DNA from: Zea mays
Lineage: Eukaryota; Streptophyta; Magnoliopsida; Poales; Poaceae
DNA: 64,000 bases
Assembly (NCBI RefSeq): GCF_902167145.1
Contig: NC_050105.1
Location: forward strand, 136,881,988-136,945,987
Reading direction: 5' to 3'
The translations under genes were made by a program, and so were the position numbers. The number at the start of each line of letters is the position of its first letter. Position 1 is the first letter of the stretch. The notes beneath the pieces were generated by a model. That model made no database searches. It had not been told where the DNA came from and saw nothing but the letters and a program-made list of their open reading frames with translations. Positions 22,991 through 32,592 of the stretch are shown here, piece after piece.

Positions 22991-23671
22991 TCCGACAAGC
23001 CCATCACCTTCGATCAAGCCGACCACCCCGACCGCGTGCCGAGCCCGGGGAAATACCCGCTCGTTGTCGACCCCGTCATCGGCGACGTCAGGCTCACCAA
23101 GGTCCTCATGGATGGAGGCAGCAGCCTCAACATCATCTACGCCGAGACCCTCGGGCTCCTGCGTGTTGATCTGTCCTCGGTCCGAGCAGGCGCTGCGCCT
23201 TTCCACGGGATCATCCCCGGGAAACACGTCCAGCCCCTCGGACAACTCGATCTTCCCGTCTGCTTTGGGACACCCTCCAACTTCCGAAGGGAGACCCTCA
23301 CGTTCGAGGTGGTCGGGTTCCGAGGAACCTACCACGCAGTACTGGGGAGGCCATGCTACGCAAAGTTCATGGCCGTCCCCAACTACACCTACCTCAAGCT
23401 CAAGATGCCGGGCCCCAGCGGGGTCATCACCGTCGGCCCCACGTACCGACACGCGTTCGAATGCGACGTGGAGTGTGTGGAGTACGCCGAGGCCCTCGCC
23501 GAATCCGAGGCCCTCATCGCTGACCTGGAGAGTCTCTCGAAGGAGGTGCCAAACGTGAAGCACCATGCCGGCAACTTCGAGCCAGCGGAGACGGTTAAAT
23601 CCGTCCCCCTCGACCCCAGCAGCGACGCCTCCAAGCAGATCCGGATCGGCTCCGAGCTCGATCCCAAATAG
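22991..23671 (+). CDS. Huck-type aspartic protease domain
   Basis: In frame with the end of gag after the TAG at 22988-22990. The active-site loop is MDGGSSLNIIYAETL, i.e. DGG instead of the usual DSG/DTG, which is common in Tat-type gypsy proteins. The second retropepsin strand reads YHAVLGRPCYAKFMA. The protease matures Gag and Pol in virus-like particles. It ends at a TAG (23669-23671) that is in frame with the RT ORF two codons later; copy B has the same TAG. Confidence 0.8.
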   Translation, partial: SDKPITFDQADHPDRVPSPGKYPLVVDPVIGDVRLTKVLMDGGSSLNIIYAETLGLLRVDLSSVRAGAAPFHGIIPGKHVQPLGQLDLPVCFGTPSNFRRETLTFEVVGFRGTYHAVLGRPCYAKFMAVPNYTYLKLKMPGPSGVITVGPTYRHAFECDVECVEYAEALAESEALIADLESLSKEVPNVKHHAGNFEPAETVKSVPLDPSSDASKQIRIGSELDPK

Positions 23672-23677
23672 AAAGCA

Positions 23678-25723
23678 GTGCTCGTCGACTTTCTCCGCGC
23701 AAACGCCGACGTTTTCGCGTGGAGTCCCTCGGACATGCCCGGCATACCGAGGGATGTCGCTGAGCACTCACTGGACATCCGAGCTGGAGCCCGACCCGTG
23801 AAGCAGCCTCTGCGCCGATTCGACGAAGAAAAGCGCAGAGCCATAGGCGAGGAGATCCACAAGCTAATGGCGGCAGGGTTCATCAAAGAGGTATTCCATC
23901 CCGAATGGCTTGCCAACCCTGTGCTTGTGAGAAAGAAAGGAGGGAAATGGCGGATGTGTGTAGACTACACTGGTCTAAACAAAGCATGTCCGAAGGTTCC
24001 CTACCCTCTGCCTCGCATCCACCAAATTGTGGACTCCACTACTGGGTGTGAAACCCTGTCTTTTCTTGATGCCTACTCAGGGTATCACCAAATCAGGATG
24101 AAAGAGTCCGACCAGCTCGTGACTTCTTTCATCACACCCTTCGGCATGTACTGCTATGTCACCATGCCGTTCGGCTTGAGGAATGCGGGTGCGATGTACC
24201 AACGGTGCATGAACCATGTGTTCGGCGAACACATTGGCCGGACGGTCGAGGCCTACGTCGATGACATCGTGGTCAAGACGAGGAAAGCCTCCGACCTCCT
24301 TTCCGACCTTGAAGTGACATTCCTATGTCTCAAGGCGAAAGGCGTGAAGCTTAATCCCGAGAAGTGTGTCTTCGGGGTTCCTCGAGGCATGCTCTTGGGG
24401 TTCATCGTCTCCGAGCGGGGCATCGAGGCCAACCCGGAGAAGATCGCGGCCATCACCGGCATGGGGACCATCAAGGACTTGAAAGGTGTACAGAGAGTCA
24501 CGGGATGCCTTGCGGCTCTGAGCCGCTTCATCTCGCGCCTCGGCGAAAGAGGCCAGCCTCTGTACCACCTCTTAAGGAAGGCCGAGTGCTTCACTTGGAC
24601 CCCTGAGGCCGAGGAAGCCCTCGGGAACCTGAAGGCGCTCCTTATAAACGCGCCCATCTTGGTGCCCCCCGCTGCCGGAGAAGCCCTCTTGATCTACGTC
24701 GCCGCGACCACTCAGGTGGTTAGCGCCGCGATTGTGGTTGAGAGATGTGAAGAGGGGCATGCATTGCCCGTCCAGAGGCTAGTCTACTTCATCAGCGAGG
24801 TACTGTCCGAGACCAAGATCCTCTACCCACAAATTCAGAAGCTGCTATACGCGGTGATCCTGACGCGGCGGAAGTTGCGACACTACTTCGAGTCTCATCC
24901 GGTAACTGTGGTGTCATCCTTCCCCCTAGGGGAGATCATCCAGTGCCGAGAGGCCTCGGGTAGAATAGCAAAGTGGGTGGTGGAAATCATGGGCGAAGCG
25001 ATCTCGTTCGCCCCTCGGAAGGCCATCAAGTCCCAGGTCTTGGCGGACTTCGTGGTTGAATGGGTCGACACCCAGCTCCCAACAGTTCCGATCCAACCGG
25101 AACTCTGGACCATGTTCTTCGACGGGTCGCTGATGAAGACGGGAGCAGGCGCAGGCCTGCTCTTCATCTCGCCCCTCGGGAAGCACCTACGCTACGTGCT
25201 ACGCCTCCACTTCCCGGCATCCAACAATGTGGCTAAGTACGAGGCTCTGGTCAACGGGTTGCGCATCGCCATCGAGCTAGGGGTCCGACGCCTCGACGCT
25301 CGCGGTGACTCGCAACTCGTCATCGACCAAGTCATGAAGAACTCCCACTGCCGCGACCCGAAGATGGAAGCCTACTGCGATGAGGTTCGGCGCCTGGAAG
25401 ACAAGTTCTACGGGCTCGAGCTCAACCACATCACCCGACGCTACAACGAGACTGCGGACGAGCTGGCTAAAATAGCCTCGGGGCGAACGACGGTTCCCCC
25501 GGACGTCTTTTCCCGAGACCTGCATCAACCTTCCGTCAAGACCGACGACACGCTCGAGCCCAAGAAGGCCTCGGCTCAGTCCGAGGTACCCTCGGCTCAG
25601 TCCGAGGTACCCTCGGCACAGTCCGAGGTACCCTCGGCTCGGCCCGAGGTACCCTCGGCCCCCGAGGGTGAGGCACTACGCATCGAGGAGGAGCGAAGCG
25701 GGGTCACGCCTAATCAAAACTAA
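23678..25723 (+). CDS. pol: Gypsy (Tat) reverse transcriptase plus dual RNase H
   Basis: Open frame of 681 codons, no ATG at the start (GTG at 23678), in frame with the protease across TAG 23669-23671. RT motifs: CVDYTGLNKACPKVPYPLPR, FLDAYSGYHQI, MPFGLRNAGAMYQR and AYVDDIVVKT with the catalytic Asp pair. The first RNase H is degenerate: the expected Asp is replaced in IYVAATTQVVSAA. A second, archaeal-type RNase H follows (MFFDGSLMKTGAGAG, RGDSQLVIDQV, NETADELAKIA). In this copy the second catalytic acid is changed: VAKYEAL here, VAEYEAL in copy B. The C-terminus has a tandem SAQSEVP repeat. Likely inactive RNase H. Confidence 0.9.
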   Translation: MLVDFLRANADVFAWSPSDMPGIPRDVAEHSLDIRAGARPVKQPLRRFDEEKRRAIGEEIHKLMAAGFIKEVFHPEWLANPVLVRKKGGKWRMCVDYTGLNKACPKVPYPLPRIHQIVDSTTGCETLSFLDAYSGYHQIRMKESDQLVTSFITPFGMYCYVTMPFGLRNAGAMYQRCMNHVFGEHIGRTVEAYVDDIVVKTRKASDLLSDLEVTFLCLKAKGVKLNPEKCVFGVPRGMLLGFIVSERGIEANPEKIAAITGMGTIKDLKGVQRVTGCLAALSRFISRLGERGQPLYHLLRKAECFTWTPEAEEALGNLKALLINAPILVPPAAGEALLIYVAATTQVVSAAIVVERCEEGHALPVQRLVYFISEVLSETKILYPQIQKLLYAVILTRRKLRHYFESHPVTVVSSFPLGEIIQCREASGRIAKWVVEIMGEAISFAPRKAIKSQVLADFVVEWVDTQLPTVPIQPELWTMFFDGSLMKTGAGAGLLFISPLGKHLRYVLRLHFPASNNVAKYEALVNGLRIAIELGVRRLDARGDSQLVIDQVMKNSHCRDPKMEAYCDEVRRLEDKFYGLELNHITRRYNETADELAKIASGRTTVPPDVFSRDLHQPSVKTDDTLEPKKASAQSEVPSAQSEVPSAQSEVPSARPEVPSAPEGEALRIEEERSGVTPNQN

Positions 25724-25747
25724 CAGACCCCGTACCCGCAATATCTC

Positions 25748-26177
25748 CACCGAGGAGAGCTACCCCTCGACCGAGCCGAAGCTCGGCGGTTGGCACGGCG
25801 CGCCAAGTCGTTTGTCTTGCTGGGGGACGGGAAGGAACTCTACCACCGCAGCCCCTCAGGCATCCTCCAGCAATGCATTTCCATCGCCGAAGGCCAGGAG
25901 CTCCTACAAGAGATACACTCGGGGCTTGCGGCCATCACGCAACACCTCGAGCCCTTGTTGGAAACGCCTTCCGACAAGGTTTCTACTGGCCGACGGCGGT
26001 GGCCGACGCCACTAGAATTGTCCGCACCTGCGAAGGGTGTCAGTTCTACGCAAGGCAGACCCACCTGCCCGCTCAGGCCCTGCAGACGATACCCATCACC
26101 TGGCCTTTTGCTGTGTGGGGTATGGACCTCGTCGGCCCCTTGCAGAAGGCACCCGGGGGCTACACGCACCTGTTGGT
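25748..26177 (+). pseudogene. Huck-type integrase remnant, core deleted
   Basis: Retains the integrase N-terminal zinc region (CEGCQFYARQTHLP) and the first catalytic strand (VWGMDLVGPLQKAPGG), then jumps at about 26178 into sequence that in copy B lies about 2.1 kb further on (61286). The remaining catalytic Asp and Glu are absent. A one-base loss near 25925 (gggg versus ggggg in copy B) also shifts the frame. It cannot integrate. Confidence 0.82.
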
Positions 26178-28780
26178 CGCCATTACAAACGGAACCCCGG
26201 TTCCACCTCCGCAGGTACGAACAACCCCACACGATTGGGGGGCCTGCGGAGCAACAGAAGACCGACGAACGGCTTGCCGTCGCCCGCTCCAGCAGCGGCG
26301 ACGACGACGACTTCTGCTCTGGGGGGGCGAACAGCAGCAGTGATGACCTCGGAGCAGATGCTGCTGCCATGAGGCCCTCGCCCATGCCCTCACTCGAGAG
26401 GCAAGGACGGGCAGAAGGCCGTAGAGTTGGAGGTCAGTCCGTGGGCGGCACCGGCTATTTCGTCGGCAGAAGAACCTCTTCCACCTGCCGTGGCGGAAGG
26501 CGGCGCCGGGAGCGGCTCCGAAGCCACTCGGGCCAGAGAGCCAGACACGCGGCAGCTGCCAGTGCCACGGACGGCGAACGCCCTTCCCCCCGATCACTGA
26601 GGGAAGGAGCGGTCCGCCGCCCACGCAGGGACCAACCCCAACTCAGCACACTCCCCTCCCCAGCACTGATGATGAAAATCCTTGAAGCTGAGGGAGGGGC
26701 AGAGGCCGCAGCCCGGCTCGCATTTCCCCGCCATCGAACTGGAGGTCACCGTCTTGGTTGACCGCCGGCGAGGGGGTGCAGTCGGGCTGTATGATGAAAA
26801 TCCTTGAAGCCGAACGATGGCTGAAAGGTACCAACTTCCACGAAGTTGCGTTCCTCCAACAACAAGGCGGAAGGATTGCGGGTGTCCCCCATCCGGGGGC
26901 TCGGAAGGTGGAAAGACACGATGCATAAGGGAGCGCGAAGACATGGTCGCCTTTCAAGGGGGTCACCCTCCTTTTAAAGGCGACTCTCCCTACTTGCGTC
27001 CCCAGCCGTCGTGGGCTGAGTCTTCTCCAACACGCTCCAAGGTCCTCCCCCTACGGCGCGGGGGCTGGGTCCCACGCATCATGCAAGCTGGCCCAGGGCA
27101 GAAGAAGCCAAACCGCCGCGCGCGGTGCATGCAACCGCCCAGCGGTTACAAGCATTTCTCCACTTTTGCCCGGACCAGTGGGTGAAAGGGCGGGCAGCCA
27201 TGCAGGCGGCATGCAACCGCGCCAAGTGGGCGCACCCCTCCGACTTCCAACGCACCCAGCATGGGGGCCCAGGCCCACGCGTCATGCAACCGGCGCGCCG
27301 ATTGCTACGTGCGAGCAACTGCACCGCCGCTCGCGCCACTACCACGCCTCCTCGACTGCGGAACCAGTACCGCGACTCGAGGCAACCTTGCGTACGACCC
27401 AGCAGTGTTAGCCAGGCGCGACGGTCAATACGGCCAAAAATGGGCCGGCAATAATGGCGGTGGCAGGCGGGCAGGAGCAGCGGTCACGTCGTCAGCCAAG
27501 CTCACGTCCCATCCAGGGACAGCAAGAGAAACCTCTCTCACGGCGTGAAGAAGGCGCGCCCGTGTTCCGTTCCTCGAACGACTCGCGCACGCGCAACGGC
27601 CGCCTTGCGAATCACTCGCCCCGTCGCATTAACTCCGCGGCGGGACAGGCAGCGCCTCTGGCAGGGGGAGCGAGCGACGCTTCGCTTTCGCCATAATGAC
27701 CGCGTCAAAAAAGGTACGCCACGTCATTCGATTTCGTATCCTTTTCCTTTTCCTCTTTCTCTCTCTTACAACAGGGACCGGGAAAGGGGGATACCCCGAA
27801 AAGGATCCTTCTCCGTGAAGGAAACAGGCCCCGAGCCTCCCTACTGATCAGAGGTTCAAAGGTTGGCCCCTCGGAGGGGTTTAACAGCCGCCTCAGAGCG
27901 CGTGGGCTCCACACCCACTACTGGTCAGAGGTTCGAAGGCCGGCCCCTCGGAAGGGTTCAACGGCCGCCTCAGGCCACTCGGGCTCCGCGCCCACTACTG
28001 ATCAGGGGTTCGTAGGCTGGCCCTCGAAGGGTTCACAGCCGCCTCCAACATAGAGCGAGGGATGACCCTGGGTACGTTCGATACATAACCGAGGCTCGGG
28101 CTACGCTCCCGAGGTACCCTAGGACATTTTCGAGGCCAGCGGGAACGATCTTGTAACGGAATCCCATCAGAGGGAGGCATCGAGCCCTCGGACCCCGTCG
28201 ACAGGGGACCGGGTCCGGCAGATCACCCGCAGGTACTTTTGAGCGCGCCTCCGGGCCTCTAGCCGACCCCTAACAAATGGGGCACGGGCGTCCACTCGGA
28301 TTACCCGCCAGCAGCTCACCGGAGACACCATGTTCGGCGCCCTCCGAGGGCAACATGGCGCTTTCCCCCCCTCCTCCTTGCGGAAAGGCGATGCAGGGGC
28401 GTATGCAAAAAAGTCGAGTCTGTCCTTGCCCGTCCTCTCGCCCTGTGCAGAGGCTCGGGGGCTGCTCTCACAAACTCGGCTCCGGCCAAACCGTTGACAG
28501 CGTCAACATACCAACCCGAGAACTTGGGACCCGACCGTGCACCCGGGCTACGGCCAGCTCGCATGAGGGAACAACCAGACCAGCCGAAGCATTGCGCGAG
28601 GCATTAAGACCTCGGAGGAGTCAAATCACTCCTCCGAGGCCTCGGGGGCTACACCCGGCGGGTGCGCTCGTGCGCACCCACCGGAACAAAACGCAACCGA
28701 GAAAGGATGGTCCCCTTGCAAAAAAGTGCGACAAAAGCCTCCAAGCGAGTATTAACACTCCCTTCGAGGCTCGGGGCTAC
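26178..28780 (+). other. Noncoding 3' region of Huck-type element A
   Basis: Collinear with 61286-64000 of copy B. ORFs here differ between copies and look like GC-rich noise. It contains a repeated atgatgaaaatccttgaagc motif (26669, 26791), a triple repeat at 27843-28060 and GC-rich DNA up to the 3' LTR. Long noncoding DNA between integrase and LTR is usual in Tat elements. Confidence 0.65.
27843..28060 (+). repeat. Three tandem copies of a ~70-75-bp unit
   Basis: Units begin ctactgatcagaggttc / ctactggtcagaggttc / ctactgatcaggggttc, each with ggcccctcgg or ggccctcg, a gggtt(t/c)a(a)c(a/g)gccgcctc core and gggctcc. The same triplet is in copy B at 63168-63385. Confidence 0.8.
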
Positions 28781-30909
28781 TGTCGGGGACCATAATTAGG
28801 GGTACCCTCAAGGCTCCTAAATCTCAGCTGGTAACCCCCATCAGCACAAAGCTGCAAAGGCCTGATGGGTGCGACTAAGTCAAGGATCGGTCCATTCGAG
28901 GGACTCGATCACGCCTCGCCCGAGCCCGGCCTCGGACAAGGGCAGCCGACCCCGGAGGATCTACGTCTCACCCGAGGCCCCCCTCCAGCAACGGACACAC
29001 CTTCGGCTCGCCCGAGGCCCAGTCTTCGCCAAGAAGCAACCTAGGCCAAATCGCCACACCAACCGACCAAATCGCAGGAGCATTTAATGCAAAGGTGGCC
29101 TGACACCTTTATCCTGACGCGCGCCCTCCGGTCGACAGAGCCGAAGTGACCGCAGTCACTTCGCCGCTCCACTGACCGGTCTGACAAGAGGACAGCGCCG
29201 CCTGCGCTGCTCCGACTGTTGTGCCACTCGACAGAGTGAGGCTGACAGCAGCCAAGTCCGGCCCTATGCGCCATGGGAAACTCCGCTCCGCCCGACCCCA
29301 GGCTCGGACTCGGGCTCAGCCCCGGAAGACGATGAACTCCACTCCGCCCGACCCAGGGCTCGGACTCGGGCTCAGCCCCGGAAGACGACAAACTCTGCTT
29401 CGCCCGACCCCAGGGCTCAGACTCGGGCTCAGCCCCGGAAGACGACGAACTCCGCTTCGCCCGACCCCAGGGCTCGGACTCGGGCTCAGCCCCGGAAGAC
29501 GACGAACTCCGCTTCGCCCGACCCCAGGGCTCGGACTCTGGCTCACCCCGGAAGACGACGAACTCCACTCCGCCCGACCCAGGGCTCGGACTCGGGCTCA
29601 GCCCCGGAAGACGACGAACTCCGCTTCGCCCGACCCCAGGGCTCGGACTCGGGCTCAGCCCCTGAAGACGACGAACTCCGCTTCGCCCGACCCCAGGGCT
29701 CGGACTCGGGCTCAGCCCCGGAAGACGACGAACTCCGCTGCGCCCGACCCCGGGCTCGGACTCGGGCTCAGCCCCGGAACACGACGAACTCCACTCCGCC
29801 CGACCCAGGGCTCGGACTCGGGCTCAGCCCCAGAAGACGACGAACTCCGCTTCGCCCGACCCCAGGGCTCGGACTCGGGCTCAGCCCCTGAAGACGACGA
29901 ACTCCGCTTCGCCCGACCCCAGGGCTCGGACTCGGGCTCAGCCCCGGAAGACGACGAACTCCGCTTCGCCCGACCCCAGGGCTCGGACTCGGGCTCAGCC
30001 CCTGAAGACAACGAACTCCGCTCCGTCCGACCCCAGGGCTCGGACTCAGGCTCAGTCCCGGAAGACGACGAACTCCGCTTCGACCGACCCCAGGGCTCGG
30101 ACTCAGCCCTGGCCTCAGCCGACGGTCTCCGCCTCGCCCGACCCAAGGGCTCAGACTCGACCTCGGCCTCGGAAGACAGACTCGACCTCGACCTCGGAGG
30201 AGCCTCCACATCGCCCAACCCAGGGCACGGACCGACCACGTCAACTGGAGGTGCCATCATTACCCTACCCCAAGCTGACTCAGGCTACAGGGAACAAGAC
30301 CGGCATCCCATCTGGCTCGCTCCGCCAGACAAGTAATGATGGCGCCCCGCACGCTCTATGACGACGGCGGCTCTCAGCCCCCTTACGGAAGCAAGAGGAC
30401 GTCAGCAAGGACTCGACAGCCCCAACAGCTGTCCTTCCGCCAGGCTCCAGCGCTCCTCCGACGGCCATGACACCACACGAACCGGGTGCCAAAACCTCTC
30501 CGGCTGCCACGATGGCATGTACTTAGGGCGCTAGCTCTCTTCCGCTAGACACGTTAGCACACTACTACACCCCTCACTGTACACCTGGATCCTCTCCTTG
30601 CGCCTATAAAAGGAAGGACCAGGGCCCTCTTAGAGAGGGTTGGCCGCGCGAAGAAAGGACGGGACAGGCACTCGCGTGAGGCCGCTCGCTCCCTCCCGCG
30701 TGGACGCTTGTAACCCCCTGCTGCAAGCGCACCCGACCTGGGCGCGGGACAAACACGAAGGCCGCGGGATTTCCACCTCTCACGCCCGTCTCCCTCCGGC
30801 TGCCTTCCCCCCTTCGCGCTCCGTCCCGCGCCGACCCATCTGAGCTGGGGCACGCGACGACAGTTTACTCGTCGGTCCAGGGACCCCCTCCGGTCTCGAA
30901 ACGCCGACA
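28781..30909 (+). repeat. 3' LTR of Huck-type element A
   Basis: A complete 2129-bp LTR from TGTCGGGGACC to CGAAACGCCGACA. It holds a 57-bp tandem array of about 14 regular units (29285-30110) and a TATA box at 30605-30612. The right flank is Harbinger transposase coding sequence. Confidence 0.92.
29285..30190 (+). repeat. 57-bp tandem repeat array in Huck-type 3' LTR (about 14 units)
   Basis: Same unit as in the 5' LTR. A higher-order pattern shows: blocks starting with a ccactccgcccgac variant recur near 29335, 29565 and 29790, suggesting block duplications. The excess of seven units over the 5' LTR accounts for the ~400-bp length difference. Confidence 0.9.
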
Positions 30910-31561
30910 CCAAGTATACCAGGAAAACCTCTACTGTCTCCGATGGCCAGTAATCTTGCAATATCGTCTTCATTAGGTGATCTCAAATATTCTTCTCCAA
31001 AAACCTCAACAACAGCACTAACAAACCTTCGTAGACTCTCAATTACAGTACTCTCACCAATGCGAACATAATCATCAGTAGCATCAGCTGCTACTCCATA
31101 AGATAACTTTCGAAATGCTGTAGTAATTTTTTGCAGACTAGATAGGCCAAGAATACCAGCAACGTTCCTTTTTTGAACAAAATATTGGTCATGTTCTTCC
31201 ACAGCTTTCCATATGCGTACAAACAATGTATGTCTCATTCGAAACCTGCATGTCACTAGTAATAATACTCATGTATACTACTAATTTTTTTTAAAACCAT
31301 ATTTGTTACATACCTTCGACGAAACAAATTATGTCCATACGTAGGATTCTCTGAAAAATAATCTTGATACAACCTCTGATGTCCAGCATGTCTATCTCGT
31401 TGAAGTACTCGGTGCCCTTGGACAGAACCACGATGTTTCGTTGCATTATCAAGCTCATCCGCATTCATCGCAACCTGAGTAACGGAGATAAACAAATCTT
31501 CATCGTCATCATCTGACGACGAATCCAACACCATTTGCATTGATAGGGCCCGACGATTCAT
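30910..31561 (-). pseudogene. PIF/Harbinger transposase (ALP1-like nuclease family), truncated by Huck A
   Basis: Two exons on the - strand: 31561-31314 (ATG at 31561, MNRRALSMQMVLDSSSDDDD) and 31245-30910, joined by a 68-nt GT-AG intron. Motifs typical of plant PIF transposases are QRLYQDYFSENPTYGHNLFRR, YGVAADATDDYVRIGES and YLRSPNEDDIARLLAIGDSR. The reading frame is clean until the Huck LTR begins after RGFPGILG, just before the usual GSIDCMHW-type block with the first catalytic Asp, so the DDE domain lies beyond the 12-kb insertion. Interrupted rather than decayed. Confidence 0.85.
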
Positions 31562-32074
31562 TGTGATAATCTTTTACCTGTCAGACCGTCGAATGCATGG
31601 TTAGAATTGAAGGGACAAAATACGCACTGCTGCAATTGTAATGATCGAGAGGAAAAATATGTAATGTTGCAAATCATATGACCGTGGTGAGAAGGGTCAC
31701 CTTGAGATGTAGAACGATGTCTTGTGAGTTCCTCCGTTGGGACCGAATCGTGGATTACTTTGCGTGCTCCAATCACCGGTCAAGAAAAATATAGCATGCA
31801 AATAATTCGGGCAAAGGAGACCACAGACGGATTAATCATGCGTGGAAGAAGCGATCAATGATCTACCAACCATGCAGATAAGTATATTGGTGGCATGTGA
31901 TAGTAGTACGGCCCAACAAGCATGCATCAGTCGAGGTTACATTTAAAAAATTTTAAGCGACAAAGTATTAGCGTTCTGCTGTGCATGTACATTTTTTTGG
32001 GGGTACTTTTTTTTCAACAGTCCCCAAAAAGACGTTTTGGGCAACATGTTTTAAGCAAACTCTTGGAGTTGCTC
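30910..32074 (-). mobile_element. PIF/Harbinger transposon, right part
   Basis: Transposase coding exons on the - strand, ending on the left at the Huck insertion. The right end reads ...caaactcttggagttgctc, whose complement GAGCAACTCCAAGAG is a Harbinger-type terminal inverted repeat, followed by TTA (32075-32077), the expected 3-bp target site. The other terminus lies left of Huck A, outside the window. 31562-32074 is the untranslated 5' side, with no further gene seen. Confidence 0.75.
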
Positions 32075-32077
32075 TTA

Positions 32078-32448
32078 GGGTTTAGCGGCGGCGCGGCGCC
32101 CTGTACTCTGGAGAGTGGAACGGTGCGAATGAAATGCGCGTGCGAGTGTGCGACGGTGCGAACCGACCAAACCTAAAGGCCTAACGCGTGCAACTGCGAA
32201 CCTAGGCTGACCGTGCCATTTTCGTGCCGGGCTGATCCGGGCACGGCCCATTATCCCGTGCCGTGTCATTTGGGCCATCGGGCCGAAACGATAATCACGG
32301 CCCAGCACACTAATTGTGCTGTGCTGGCCCGGTTTCTTCTCTTTCGTGCTGGGTCGGGCTTCGTGCTTTCAAATTCGTGCCGGGCTCGTGCTGGCCCGAT
32401 GGGCACGACCCAAACTGTCAGGACTACGTACTGCTGCTAATAGCTTCG

Positions 32449-32451
<3 letters not shown>
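32078..32451. other. GC-rich intergenic DNA with cgtgccgggc-type motifs
   Basis: No supported gene. Repeated short motifs of the form cgtgc(c/t)gggc, gggcacgg and ggcccgg on both strands at 32210-32410. Possibly a degraded transposon edge; not identified. Confidence 0.45.

Positions 32452-32534
<83 letters not shown>
32452..32534. repeat. (TA)n microsatellite, left arm
   Basis: About 41 uninterrupted TA units, ending in tag. It flanks the MULE on the left; a second (TA)n tract flanks it on the right at 43354-43381. Together they look like one microsatellite split by the insertion. Confidence 0.97.
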
Positions 32535-32537
<3 letters not shown>

Positions 32538-32547
32538 TATATATTAA

Positions 32548-32592
32548 GAGCCCTAGGCTTCCAATAATAGAGGAAGCCCAGGCTAGTCAATA
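32548..32592 (+). repeat. Left terminal inverted repeat of the MULE
   Basis: About 31 of 40 bases match the complement of 43301-43340. It is also itself a near-palindrome (gccctaggcttcc ... ggaagcccaggct) able to form a hairpin. A second shared subterminal block, cggcgcYgttacRcSg, is at 32638-32653 and 43212-43227. Confidence 0.78.

Larger units (their letters stand above)
18829..30909 (+). mobile_element. Huck-type Ty3/gypsy (Tat lineage) element A, decayed
   Basis: LTR retrotransposon with a 5' LTR (its first ~196 bp are beyond the Opie insertion and off-window), primer site, broken gag, protease, RT with two RNase H domains, an integrase remnant, a long noncoding 3' region and a complete 3' LTR of 2129 bp beginning TGTCGGGG and ending CGCCGACA. 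It is inserted in a PIF/Harbinger transposase gene; the right flank starts ccaag at 30910. Dual RNase H places it in the Tat lineage. The name Huck is from memory and could be a close relative such as Flip. Confidence 0.88.

Noticed and set aside
25790..26761. 323-codon + strand ORF in Huck A
   Set aside because: It runs through the integrase remnant out of frame and across the deletion junction; an artefact of GC-rich sequence.
29221..30336. 371-codon ORF rich in Ser/Asp/Gly and Arg/Thr/Pro, and similar ORFs at 19054-19818
   Set aside because: They are produced by the 57-bp LTR tandem repeat; 57 is divisible by three, so several frames on both strands stay open. No start context or domain.
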